Under the pieces are notes generated by a model. That model had not been told where the DNA came from. It made no database searches and saw only the letters and a program-made list of their open reading frames with translations. 64,000 bases of DNA, taken from the NCBI GenBank assembly GCA_964017155.1, contig OZ024862.1, positions 33,300,691-33,364,690 of the forward strand, given 5' to 3'. Source of the DNA: Oasisia sp. SBJ-2009 (lineage: Eukaryota; Annelida; Polychaeta; Sabellida; Siboglinidae). Positions 23,504 to 35,399 of the stretch are shown here, piece by piece (positions within the stretch are counted from its first letter, which is position 1; each line of letters begins with the position of its first letter). The position numbers were made by a program, and so were the translations under genes.

Positions 23504-26500
23504 ATGGCGGCCTCATTTTAAACAGCTTTTTAATTGTATTAGGGATATAGACATTCAACAGATCAAATGTGATTCCAAATATACAAATGACATACCCCGG
23601 TAGTTGTGGAAATCAGCAAAGTTGAAAATGCCATTAAATGCCTAGATATAAATGTAGGCGGAGGGATTATCATTGAAGACAGAACACACGTGTAAATGCT
23701 TATACCATTTATTGTGGTGCGTTCTATATTATATGACTAAAACAAAATAAAACCTGTAAACATAAATAATTGTCATTACTACATGTGTTACAATGGAAAC
23801 ATAAGATCATTCCATAGCATGAAACATAATATTCATTGCCTAATATTGATATAGTTCAATTGCCTGTAGATCATCTCATCTACCAAATAGCAGGTTAGCT
23901 CCTGTGGTATTTGTAAATAGACATCATTTCTGCAAAACTTATCATCAATAAACACATGTATATTAAGTAAACACCGCTCTCCCATGTTGAGAAACGAATA
24001 CATCCTAAGTAACATCAACACAGTAATAAATTCAAATAATTATGTCATACATAATAAGTAAATACTCAGTTAATAATGCATCTACAATTACATGTATATG
24101 TTACTACATTATATTCTTCCATGTCTAAGGTATAATCAATACTTATGCATGATAAATAATACTAACACAAGCAATATGTATTGTCTAAACACGAATGACT
24201 TCCATAACATATGACAAGCATGTAATTGTTCCTAACCAATTAATAATACATTATGACATCCATGCAGGCAATCATGTGTGCTCACCCCAACTAGGATATG
24301 CAGAAACTACTGCAGCTGAGCATCGGCTCAGTACAAGTATGTCTATGCTACATGTCTGCTGTCTGTAAACAAATAAACAACAGTCCTACTGCCAAGCATG
24401 GTACCAATTATAACAAGTCTATCATTAACCCATTTCCAACCAATTATCAGCTGTAAATTAATAACTAATATTGAATAACTAGATATCTTATGTCTGCTAA
24501 CATAATTATTCTATAACCAATAATTAATGCGATAAGATAGCACTCTGTTAACACTCAGTATCTTCATACAAGCTCTGCAGATGACACATCTGCTAAGTGT
24601 CACATACACTCCGGCTTGTGTAACCTCGCACAATAAGTGTAACTAGTTAGAACAACTTAGTGATTAAAACAATACTTATTAAACATAACCTCCTGCATAT
24701 ATATATGTAGCCTAATCATATAAAATACAAGGTTAATAGCCTCTCTCTCTCTAGACTAGCCAGCTATCATGGTCAATCCAGTGGCTATCTGTCCACTGAC
24801 CACTGACAGTCAACGGGATATTAATTACTATACCCCGCTGTGCAGGGTGTGTAGGGACTGTCTGTAACCTGACCTGCTACACAACACCCATCAACCCAGA
24901 CTACTGTCTGCTAACATCTCAGTGGGGAACATTTCAACCCAGCATCTCCTAATTACTCCTATTGAGTATTAAGACTCAATGTCGTTAACAGATAATCTAG
25001 TAGTTTATATAATGAACTGGTGTAATGATTTGTTTCACACAACATAATTCAACTTGTTCTAATACACAACATCTGTATACAAGCGTTTGGGAAATTCAGC
25101 ATCCACTGTCAACAATTCAAGTAATAGATGCTTACCACAGTTAAATGCTAATTTGCCTATAAGTAATAGTGAATAACTACATGAAAACAGCTGTAAGCAT
25201 TTCCTGGATCAATCCACGTACCTTTCATGCTTCTTTTGGTGCTTTAATGGCGTGAAACGAGTGCCCAAAACACGCAGGAGTGAAGAGAGTGCCAAAACAC
25301 GCAGTCTCTTCTCTACAGCCTCCTTTAACCAACCCTTGCTCCCACTGACCGCTGCTTGCTCCCCAGTGGTAACAAGATATTACTTCAATTGCATTGGCTG
25401 TCAAGCTGCCACTGGCACAACAGGGTAAACAAGGAAAGGGACTCTTAGGCTCTCCCAGCCTATAGATACTAATGGGGTTTATTGGAATAGTGTAAAGTGA
25501 AAAGGGACAAAATATTCGAAAATATTAGTTAAGTTTTAATTAGATAATTAATAATTTGTCAGTAACCCTGCCTGTTACATTAATAAGACTGATGATATGG
25601 GTGGTGTATATGCTGAACACCTTAAACATTGTGATAAGCGCATTGTGCCTTTACTTGCTATGTGTATAACTGGGTTTTTTGTGCATGGATTTTTACCTAG
25701 TTCTTTGTTATCTGTTGTATCTGTTGTGCTGGTTCCTATTATCAAAGATAAATGTAGCAAGATTAACAGCAAAGACAATTATAGACCTATTGCATTAGCT
25801 AGTATTGTGTCAAAAAAATTTGAAAACATTGTTAGACAGAATGTCAGTTACGCGGTCAACAATGTCCAATCAGTTTGGATTTGAGAAAAAAAACAGGACA
25901 GACTTGTGTATTTATGTCTTAAAGGAAGTTATTGACAGGCATAGGAGTCTCTATGGTTACATGTTTTTAGATGTGTCTAAAGCCTTTGACAGAGTGAAAC
26001 ATTCTATCTTATTTCAAAAGTTGATTGACAGGGGAGTGCCTGGATATATTGTTAGACTGCTTATATATTGGTATTCGAATCAGACTATGTGTATAAGATG
26101 GTCAGGCAAATTGTCGGAACATTTTGGTGTTACAAATGGTGTCAGGCAAGGTGGTATACTCTCACCACACCTTTTTAATATATATATATATATATGTATA
26201 TGGATGATTTAACCATAGCTTTAAACAAATGTAACACAAGGTGTGTAATATGTAGTACAACTATCAACCATCTTATGTATGCTGATGACTTGGTAATTCT
26301 GTCCCCATCTGTATCAAGACAGTCTGAACTGATGCAGGTATGTGGACTCTATGGGTTAAATCATGATATCAAGTACAACTCCAAGAAAAGTGCTGTGTTA
26401 ATATTTAAAAGTAACTAATACAATTATATGAACAATGTTGATGTTCCATCATTTAAGATTAATGGTGAAACAATCCAGGAAGTGGATAATGTGAAATATT

Positions 26501-27130
26501 TGGGTCACTTTATTTCTAAGACATTACATGATGACAAAGATATCTTACGCCAATGCCGACAACTATATGCTAGGGGTAATATACTATTGCGGAAATTTTA
26601 CATGTGTTCCACTGAAGTGAAGCTGACTTTGCTTAGAACTTTCTGCTCTCCCATGTATACTGCTCAGCTGTGGTGGAATTACACAGTAGCAAGTATACAT
26701 AATCTTCATGTGGCTTACAATAATGTGTTTCGCTTATTGCTGAATCAGCCTAAATATTGCAGTGCCTCCACCATGTTTGTAGAATACCATGTACCAGATA
26801 GTAAAGCTGTAATTAGAAACCTTGTATATAAATTCATGCGGAGACTTGATACTCTTATAATAAGTTGGTAATTGCAATTATCAACAGTGATATCAAATGG
26901 CAATCCAGGATAAGACGACATTGGATCAAAATGTTGTATATACATAATAGTTTTTGATTTAATGTACCAGTCTGGAATGTACCATTGTGCAATGTGTTTT
27001 TCTCTATTTACCATGTGCAATACTTTTATATTTTTCTATAGTCACTTGTTTTTTTAGTGTTTATGTGGACATTTGTATGTACTATGACAATCTGAAATAA
27101 AGATATTGAAAACACACACGACCATGCACT
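23504..27130 (+). pseudogene. Jockey-superfamily reverse transcriptase relic, right copy, split by an insertion
   Basis: Mirror of 21790-23443. The first part (23504-23652) reads LWRPHFKQLFNCI to the codons for CLDIN. The RT then resumes after the 1.93-kb insertion at 25580 with VYAEHLKHCDKR and NYRPIALAS, followed by FLDVSKAFDRVKHSI, GVRQGGILSPHLF, HLMYADDLVILSPS, VKYLGHFISKTLHDDK and the C-terminal LLRTFCSPMYTAQLWWN. There is an internal frameshift near 25830. Its 5' part extends over the palindrome axis (from about 23420), so this copy is longer upstream than the left one. Confidence 0.88.
23653..25579. mobile_element. 1.93-kb TG...CA element, candidate solo LTR, right arm only
   Basis: It interrupts the RT relic. 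It starts TGTAGGCGGAGGG and ends CCCTGCCTGTTACA, giving TG...CA ends with a short imperfect inverted repeat. Flanks TAAA and TTAA could be a 4-bp target duplication with one mismatch; a reading as 6 bp (ATAAAT/ATTAAT) is also possible. The left arm shows the empty site (GATATAAATAAGACT). No ORF of note lies inside. A long solo LTR fits best; a non-autonomous DNA element is the alternative. Confidence 0.6.
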
Positions 27131-27435
27131 GGTGCAGGGCTCACTCCTATCATTGCTGTATCATGTCTACTCTACATAAACGACTTAGTTAAAGCAACCC
27201 AATAGTTATATTCCGATGCAAATGACGTTACTTAATATAATAATTAGTATTATTTGTGATGAACGTTTGACGATGTCGAGTCAGCACTGCCACTGACTGA
27301 GTCGACTCGAATTTAGCCTATTTGAACCCACTTTTTAAAGTGTGCTTCAGCGCTGCTGAGTGTACCCGTCTCTGGACATTGTCATGCTTGGCTACAGCTG
27401 GATGGTGCACGCCACTGCTCATATAATGTCTCAGA

Positions 27436-27713
27436 TTATAAAATGTTCAAGATCACATCACATAATGACTAAAAATAAACCTATATGCAACCAATCATGC
27501 ATGCGTATTTTTCAAAAAGTAAATAAACAGTTTCAATTTTAGCAGTAAATAAATAACATAAGACACTTTAAAACAAATTGGCAATACATTTTTGTGGAAT
27601 CGTGAAATCTAACCACTTTAATGCATATTGCAGTTTTAAAAATATGCATGCATGATTGGTTGCATATATGTTTATTTTTAGTCATTATGTGATGTGATCT
27701 TGAACATTTTATA
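27436..27713. mobile_element. 278-bp MITE with TIRs of about 70 bp, right arm only
   Basis: The ends are inverted copies starting TATAAAATGTTCAAGATCAC, with a further mirrored ACCAATCATGCATGC block. The left arm lacks it. Flanks CAGA (27432-27435 and 27714-27717) suggest a 4-bp target duplication. No coding sequence. Confidence 0.7.
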
Positions 27714-28700
27714 CAGACGATCTATGTACAATTATTTTGCTTTAAGACGAATGTTTTAATTTTTGTATCCCAAGAATTCATTGATTTTTTATATACAGCA
27801 TGTATTTCAATTTAGCCACAACCACGCAAGATAGATTGGATTTTGGATTATTTTTATTTGTACAATAAATTGTTATTGAATGAGGATTAATTGTGTGTCT
27901 ACTGTGCTTCAACAATGAACTAGGCAACAGTGTTTGCTTAATCAATCCAGTTCAGAGATAATGGCGGCCACATGAGTTATACCACAAAGAATTGTACTGG
28001 GTCCAGTTATGTTCATATTATACTTAGAGGCCAGTATTAAAACAATAAAATTATGTGCTATTTATAGAGGACATCAATATGTTTCACTTATACACAACTG
28101 CTACAGGCTTATTCAAGAAGTAAATTCAGAATACAATAAAATATCAGTATGGATTCATTTCAACAAAACAACACTGAACATAACTAACATTATCTTTTTA
28201 CATTTACTCCTGAAGGTAAGACGATGATCATGATGTTATTTTAATAAATGTAACAAATATATATCATGTTACTTCAGTAAAGTCTGTAATTATTTAAACG
28301 TAGACTAGAGGAAACTGGTCAGTATAATATAAAGATTGTTAATGTATAAGTCATTATTTTCCTCCTGTGTACGCGTTAAATGCATATTTAAGCCACTTAT
28401 AACAAAACAAATTACAAAACTTTGTTATGCCAAACTTGGTGCAACTATTTATTTATCCATCCAATTACTATTAATATTAAGGATAAATAAACAATACAGC
28501 TTTGTATACGAAGCAATAACTACTATATTTTTATTTACTAAAGCTGTAGCAGTAAATCCTAGCACAATCAATCGTAACCAGTGACAGCGCTTTGTTATCC
28601 GCTGTCACTGGTCCAATTAGTCCGTGCTATAACGCTCAAACTCCCAAATACACGTGAGCAACAACCAGCGTAGCTAGCTAGCGCTGTCGCGCGCGCCTCT
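27714..28700. other. Right-arm-only non-coding sequence
   Basis: It has no counterpart in the left arm at 20580-20640. It is AT-rich and holds no recognised gene. It contains the perfect hairpin listed at 28578-28611. Confidence 0.5.
28578..28611. repeat. Perfect 12-bp hairpin
   Basis: CCAGTGACAGCG and CGCTGTCACTGG form a perfect stem around a 10-nt loop. It could be a transposon end or a transcribed stem. No T-tract or promoter supports an RNA gene. Confidence 0.6.
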
Positions 28701-28706
28701 AGATGC

Positions 28707-28812
28707 GCGCATGCGCAGAAACGTCAATCGGAACGTTTTTAACGACCGGAAAAATGTAAGCGCGACCATCGTAGGTAGCGCTTACGTTTATCCCCTAGAT
28801 ACGCGCATGCGC
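28707..28812. repeat. Tandem GCGCATGCGC repeat (right copy)
   Basis: Two units 96 bp apart, each GCGCATGCGCAGAAACGTCA followed by ATCGGAA and TTTTAACGA(C/T)CGGAAAAATG. Mirror of 20469-20578. Confidence 0.7.
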
Positions 28813-29295
28813 AGAAACGTCAATCGGAAAGGTTTTAACGATCGGAAAAATGTAAGCGCGACAACGTTACTTAGCGAGCAGCTCGCTGGTGAATAGCCTG
28901 AGCCAAAACATTTGTTAATGTAAGGGATACTTCAGTATTTTCAGGTTGGCGTAGTTCGCTAGATGGCAGCACAAACTTAGCGAGTGCTGATTATGCCAAG
29001 TCTTATTATGCTCGCTTGCATTCTATCTCGCATTATGCAAGCTAGCATTCTTGCTCGCATTCTTGCTCGTATTGTGCTTGCTTGCATTATGCTTGACTTC
29101 GTATTATGCCTGAATTCGTATTATGCCTGTCTTCATTATGCCTGACGTCGTATTATTGCAGATTATCTGCAATAATATGACATGTTGAATTATGGCCCTA
29201 ATATCGTTCCATAACATAGGACCAGTTCAGTATGTCGGTGGTAGAGAAGCCCATTGTTTCCCGCAGCCAGTTGTTACAATGACAATCACGAACAC

Positions 29296-29515
29296 TTGTT
29301 ACAACCGATAATGTGATAATCGCCTGTTAATGTAATAACTGCCCGATAATGTAATAAAATCGCCCGTTAATAACCGCTTGATAATGTAATAACATCAACC
29401 GATAATGTAATAAACTTGCTAACCGATAATGTAATAATTTTCAACCGATAATGTAATAAACTCCTCTTGCCTGATAACGTAATAACTTTCGCCTGATAAT
29501 GTAATAACGTACACA
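29296..29515. repeat. Degenerate minisatellite, unit about 20-25 bp (GATAATGTAATAA core)
   Basis: About ten units share (C/T)(C/T)GATAATGTAATAA with variable spacers. Confidence 0.75.
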
Positions 29516-29579
29516 TTTCTCGTAGGACTTAGTCGTTTTCGTGGATTTCATGTTGATTTCTTGCACTTAGTCCAATTCG

Positions 29580-30035
29580 TATATTACCTATGGCATGTTA
29601 CGAGCAACACGTTACGTGTTACATTTTACCTGTTACATGATATGTGTTACATGTTACATACTACCTGTTACGTGATATACCTTACGTGTTACGTGTTACG
29701 TGTGACGTGTGACGTGTGACGTGTGACGTGTGACGTGTGACGTGTTACGTGTTACGTGTTACTTGTTAAGTGTTAAATGCTACATGCTACATGCTACATG
29801 CTACATGCTACATGCTACATGCTACATGCTACATGCTACATGCTACATGCTACATGCTACATGCTACATGCTACATGCTACATGCTACATGCTACATGCT
29901 ACATGCTACATGCTTAGCAGCTACATGTTACATGTTACATGTTACATGTTACATGTTACATGTTACATGTTACATGTTACATGTTACATGTTACATGTTA
30001 CATGTTACATGTTACATGTGACACGTAAATGTTAC
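29580..30035. repeat. Heptamer satellite TGCTACA/TGTTACA, part 1
   Basis: GTTACGTG-type units become about 20 copies of TGCTACA, then after TTAGCAGC about 13 copies of TGTTACA. The array continues on the other side of the LINE (31154-31650). Runs of MLHATC residues in translation are repeat-encoded. Confidence 0.92.
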
Positions 30036-31153
30036 TGCCCACTGTATATCAACTTCATTGATTTCAAAAAGGCCTTTGACAGTATCCACCATGACACTCT
30101 GTGGAAGATCTTAAGATCTTATGGAGTACCTCTAAAGATTGTTTCACTGATAGAGACGTTCTACAACCACTTTGAATGCAGTGTCATTCTCAGTAATACA
30201 TCCTCTGAATGGTTCCCAGTGAAATCGGGTGTTAGACAGGGATGTATCCTCTCGCCCATCCTCTTCTTGGTCGTCATCGACTGGGTTATGCGGAAAACTA
30301 CATCAGATAAACCCAGGGGTATCCAGTGGACTCTCTTTTTCCAGCTAGAAGACCTCGACTTTGCTGATGACCTTGCATTTCTATCAGTAAAGCGTGACCA
30401 TCTGCAGGAAAAAACTGATAGATTAGAGAGATATGCAAAGCAAACTGGGCTTACCATCAATACATCCAAGACACAAGTGATGAGTATCAACACCACACCA
30501 ACCGCACATGTTACCGTAAATGGTGAACCACTTGAGTTTGTACAGGACTTTACTTACCTGGGTAGTCTCATCAGCAAAGACAATGGAGACCAAAAAGACA
30601 TAAAGGCAAGACTCGGTAAAGTCCTCTGTGCTTTCGCCAAACTGCAGAACATTTGGAAGTCTAACCAGTACACCACCAAAACAAAGATAAGACTTTACAA
30701 CTGTAATGTGAAGTCCATCCTACTGTATGGCTCAGAGTGCTGGCGAGTGGTTAAAGGGGACATGGCAAAGATCGACGCGTTCCACAATGGATGTCTCAGA
30801 AAGATCTGCCGAATATTCTGGCCCATTAAGATCTCCAACGTGGCCCTGTATAAGAAGACGGGCTGCAACAGTGCTGTCCTAGAAATGAAAAGCAGGCGGC
30901 TGAGATGGCTAGGACACGTCCTGTGAATGCCCGGAGACAGCATCCCCAAAGTGGCACTCAGATGGACACCACCAGGAGAAAGGAAGCGAGGACGGCCAAA
31001 GATGACGTGGCGACAAACAGTGATGGCCGAGCTGAGAGAGATGGGGCTGTCGTGGGGAGAAGCTCAGGCCTCAGCCAAGGACAGGACCTTGTGGCGGAAG
31101 ATTGTTGTGGCCTTATGTCCCACTGGGGACGAAGAGGATTAAGGTAAGGTAAG
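30036..31153 (+). mobile_element. RTE-like LINE, 5'-truncated, inserted in the heptamer satellite
   Basis: One frame from 30036 to a stop at about 31143 encodes the second half of a reverse transcriptase: FIDFKKAFDSIHHD, GVRQGCILSPILF, catalytic DFADDLAF, TYLGSLIS, NVKSILLYGSECW and RRLRWLGHVL, then IPKVALRWTPPGERKRGRPK and MGLSWGEAQASAKDR, ending TGDEED. A single in-frame TGA at 30924-30926 breaks it, probably from an arginine codon. The 3' end is four AAGGT units. GTAAATGTTAC flanks both sides (30025-30035 and 31154-31164), an 11-bp target-site duplication. The endonuclease fragments at 7.1 and 43.6 kb come from the same kind of element. Confidence 0.88.
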
Positions 31154-31650
31154 GTAAATGTTACATGTTACATGTTACACGTAAATGTTACATGTTACAT
31201 GTTATGTGTTACATGTTATGTGTTACACGATATGTAATACATGTGTTACATAATTACGTGATATATGTTACGTGTTACACGTTACGTTATGTTGTAAATG
31301 TTAAATATTACATGTTACGTGTTACATGTTATGTGTGAAGTTATAAACGTTATGAGTTATATATTACATGTTACGTGTTATATACGTTATGTGATAAACG
31401 TTACGTTATATCTTTTACGTGATATGTGTTACATGATATATGTTACATGTTACATGTAATATGTTACATGCTATGTTACGTGCAACACGTTACATGTTAC
31501 ATTTTACCTGTTACGTGATATGTGTTACATATTACACGTTACGCATTGCATGTTACCTGTTACATGTTACATGTTAAGTACTATATGCTACGTGTTACGT
31601 GATATATTTGTGATATGTTACATGTTACATGTTTCATGTAAACATTACAT
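31154..31650. repeat. Heptamer satellite TGTTACA, part 2 (degenerate)
   Basis: A continuation of the array interrupted by the LINE. Units of 7 bp mix with GTTACGTGATATGT variants. Confidence 0.85.
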
Positions 31651-31779
31651 GTTTTTTCTTGCATATTAACATTATATTTCATTCTGAATATTATGTATTA
31701 TATAATTCAAATTAAATATTTCACATATGTACTAACTTCTTATTTACTGAGGGACAAAACCAACGAAATTCCAGGGGCG

Positions 31780-31885
<106 letters not shown>

Positions 31886-32295
31886 TGAACTGGTCCTATG
31901 TGGCGTCTTCGTCGTCAACAATCTGCATCCCAAACCGAAAAAGAAAGAAGTCTCAATCGCCACACGGAAGATCGTCGACCATCTTAAAGTATTGCATGCA
32001 TGTGGTGATGAACCGTCTCCTATGCTGGTTTGGCCCGATTATGGTGATAACTGCCAAAAAATTATTATTATCTAGCAGCTTATAAAGTATCGTATAGTTT
32101 ATTTTTATAAGTTGTTCGATGATAAATAGTTTCAATGATATCTAATAGAGCGATCGTCTCATCTTTGATAATTTTAATTTTCGTTGGGAGTACCTGAACG
32201 CACTAGCTATGCATACATTTTCGTAAATGATCTATTTAAAGGCTGTTTTGGGTAAAATAGCGCAGTTGTAATAACATATGTGCACAATTTATTAT

Positions 32296-32297
<2 letters not shown>

Positions 32298-32349
<52 letters not shown>

Positions 32350-32375
32350 CGAATATATATATATATATATATTAC

Positions 32376-32418
<43 letters not shown>

Positions 32419-32617
32419 ACAATACAATACAATACAATAAAACTTTATTGTCCCGAACCGGGAAATTCATTTTGCAGCGTTCGTTGTCATAAAAATATAA
32501 AATACAGAGTAGAGAAATAAAAAAAATGCTAATAAATTCATTATTAAAACAGTAAGTGAACATCAATCATAATAAAATACAAGATAAATTCTATAATATA
32601 ATTTTAAAATTAAAGTT

Positions 32618-32672
<55 letters not shown>

Positions 32673-32755
32673 ATATATGTATATATATATATATATATAT
32701 ATTTATATGTATATATATAATGTATATATATGTATATAATATTTATATATATGTA

Positions 32756-32820
<65 letters not shown>
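32298..32820. repeat. Long interrupted (TA)n tract
   Basis: Several TA blocks with ATTACGAA, GTATGTATG and TATTTATATG interruptions. The left arm has only 60 bp of TA at the matching place. Confidence 0.95.
32412..32580 (-). mobile_element. LINE 3' end with (TTGTA)n tail
   Basis: On the minus strand, AATGAATTTCCCGGTTCGGG is followed by ACAATAAAGTTTTATTG and several TTGTA units. The GGGACAATAAAGTTTTATTG segment resembles 3' UTRs of CR1/L2-type LINEs. No coding part remains. It lies inside the TA tract, right arm only. Confidence 0.5.
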
Positions 32821-32822
<2 letters not shown>

Positions 32823-33269
32823 CGCATATGGTTATATCAGCGTTCGGCGTGTTTGTAAACACGATCCGTTTGACTGAGTGTGGTGTGAATAGATGCGGCC
32901 GGCCGAAACAAGAGACAACTTGCTGCGCTGATCGAAGCGACATCGGTCGCTGGCGCTCCAGTACATGTTGCGTAATTTTGTACCGGGCGACGGTCATGGG
33001 GCGTGGCAGAGACGCACATGTGACTGTCTGTCGAACGATCATGGGATGTGCCGATTATGTTGCGGGGAGCAAGTAAAACTCGAAAGAAGCGCATTTCACA
33101 TGTTCTAAGCTGATACAGTTCTAAGCAATGGTTTAATTGGAAAGAAATGAGATTACTAATAACATTGAAAGTTTTCGAAAAGTCATCGATTGACGGCTTG
33201 TCTCTCCGACTAGACTACCCGGACGTGAACCAGCACCATGACATTTAAGGTGGGTAAAGGCGGTGCAGA

Positions 33270-33510
33270 ACTACATACTCTTTAAGGTGTATACCCAGCC
33301 AATACACTGCTAAGAAGGTCCACTTGGCTCTATGCTCTTTAATTAATTGCAGAACTTGTTTGACAGATAGAGATTATATTTTAGTTCTAATATCTGCAAT
33401 GTTAAGAACTCCGTCAGTAAATGTGTTTAATAGTGATTCTCTTTTCAAAGCCACGGGTTTACTGTTCCAAAGAAATTGATATGCCATTGTTTTCAATTTT
33501 CAACCTTTTT
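33270..33510 (-). pseudogene. L1/Tx1-like LINE C-terminal fragment (right copy)
   Basis: Mirror of 18660-18965, with the same interrupted LWNSKPVALK, IADIRT and AKWTFLAVYWLG segments. Confidence 0.55.
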
Positions 33511-33772
33511 TAATTGTTTGGTAGTGAGGTAAGACTCCCTGTGTACCAAATGGAGCAGCAGAACACTTTATAAGTGGACACATTTTTCTAAGGAATTGAC
33601 ACTGCGCTATATAAGAAGTTACCTTTACCTTTTGTTAACTGAACACCCACGCCAACGTCTAAGCCACACCCTAAAGGTTTTCCATTTTTGAGATTGGCGA
33701 ACTGTTAACCCCACATATCGCTCCACCCAGGTAGGTAAAACTGTCTCTTTGCTTAAGCTTCTTCCCGTCCAA

Positions 33773-33920
33773 GAGCCGTATTCATGTCGTGCAGATAAAC
33801 TACCCAGAGGTAAATTACGTAACCGCCGATAGTAAAAGAATACAGAATTACGTGCCGTTATCCGGCGGATAGCGTTACATCCGGGTAGGAAGGCTTAAAC
33901 GGGCGACGTGAATACGGCTC
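33773..33920. mobile_element. Short MITE with GAGCCGTATTCA termini (right copy)
   Basis: Mirror of 18262-18408, with inverted ends GAGCCGTATTCATGTCG and CGACGTGAATACGGCTC. Confidence 0.75.
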
Positions 33921-33959
33921 CTGGTTTATTTATAGCTCTTTCCTTCTATATCCCACTGA

Positions 33960-34430
33960 CATTACCTTCGTCTTAAACAAGCGTACTCTCAATCCATGTC
34001 TGCTGAAAATATCTTTCCACTCAATCAACTGTTATTGGAGATTTCCTTCCCCATCCTCTACCACTGCCAGGCCACCTGCGTACAATAGTTTTTGGAGTAC
34101 GGCTTTTATACAAATCTTTCTGCTTATCAGTTCCACAACAGCGATAAACAACAATGGGCTCAAGGCGCTCCCCTGTGTCAGACCAACATTTACTTTGGAC
34201 TCTCCTGACGCTCCTACTGCTTTTATTCTGCCATCCACGATTCTTTTCAGAAACTTCAACACATGCCTTAGCAACGTAGTGCTTCTATTTTTCATGGGCC
34301 ATGCACATCTCCGTTTCGTTTCTATATTCAGACTATCAGCCCCAGTATGCATTCCTCGGTGAACTTCCCCTCTCTCTTGCAGGTGTTCAGCAATTTTGTT
34401 TTGTCGATCATATTCCAACTCGCTCAGCCA
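33960..34430 (-). pseudogene. Reverse transcriptase relic (right copy, internal deletion)
   Basis: Mirror of 17500-18250 without about 270 bp of its middle. The minus-strand frame runs from MEYDRQNKIAEHLQE into SGESKVNVGLTQGSALS and KLLYAGGLAVVEDGE. It keeps the same non-functional YAGG in place of YADD, so the loss of the catalytic aspartates predates the duplication. Confidence 0.75.
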
Positions 34431-34666
34431 CCGCCAGCATCTCTACTCGCACTTCATCAATGCCTGTTTATCTTTCCGACTAGGCCTACACGATAAACAG
34501 TAAGAATGGCTCAGGCTGTGACAAGTTTCATAAAGCTTGCATTACCTCCCACCAGTGTAAACCATTTACTGCGAAGCATGTCCCTTGGGAAGATGTAATT
34601 GTTTTATTTTCAACCACAACAGTTATGAATTACACATCACAGTATTGGTGGAAAGGGATATGTTTC

Positions 34667-34668
<2 letters not shown>

Positions 34669-34730
<62 letters not shown>

Positions 34731-34838
34731 ACCACGCACACGCACACGCACACGCTAGCACGCACGCATACACGCTAGCACGCACGCACGCATACACGCT
34801 AGCACGCTCGCACACACGCACGTACGCAGGCATGCACA

Positions 34839-34889
<51 letters not shown>

Positions 34890-34890
34890 A
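34669..34890. repeat. (AC)n-(GCAC)n-(AC)n microsatellite
   Basis: Mirror of 15381-15620 with different block lengths; GCTAGCACGC units fill the middle. Confidence 0.95.
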
Positions 34891-35150
34891 GAATACCCTT
34901 GTGATTATTATTTAAACCGTTCCTTTTGCATTTTAGCAAATAGATGAAAGAAATGCATAATAATAAATGAGTGGCGTTGCAATCCCTTATCGTTCTCATA
35001 CGCAATGTGTCAGAGTGAAAAAGTTGGTTGTTTGTCTCTCTTTGTCTGTCTTCCTGCTAATTTACCTCCCTTCCTTTAAACATACTAAACATTTTCTCCC
35101 TCCCTTCCTCCCTGCCTGGCCGCCCCTCCTCCTGTCCCTGCCCCAGCCCC

Positions 35151-35290
35151 TCTCCCTCTCCCTCTCCCTCTCCCTCTCCCTCTCCCTCTCCCTCTCCCTC
35201 TCCCTCTCCCTCTCCCTCTCCCTCTCCCTCTCCCTCTCCCTCTCCCTCTCCCTCTCCCTCTCCCTCTCCCTCTCCCTCTCCCTCTCCCTC
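35151..35290. repeat. (CCCTCT)n hexanucleotide array
   Basis: About 23 near-perfect copies. The left arm carries ACAGGG units at the homologous place (14985-15150). Confidence 0.97.
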
Positions 35291-35399
35291 TACCTCACTT
35301 TCTTTAATCTCTACTATTTCCCTTATCACTTTCCCTCTACACCTCTCTTCCTTCATACTTTCATCCACCAATCCTTTTCACCCCTCCCATCATTCTAAT

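Noticed and set aside
29730..30035. MLHATCY repeat protein fused in frame to the reverse transcriptase
   Set aside because: The repeat is the TGCTACA/TGTTACA satellite. The fusion is chance read-through into the 5'-truncated LINE, which is bounded by a target duplication.
29770..31650. Heptamer array as an interstitial telomere
   Set aside because: TGTTACA and TGCTACA are not TTAGGG-type or any known telomere unit.
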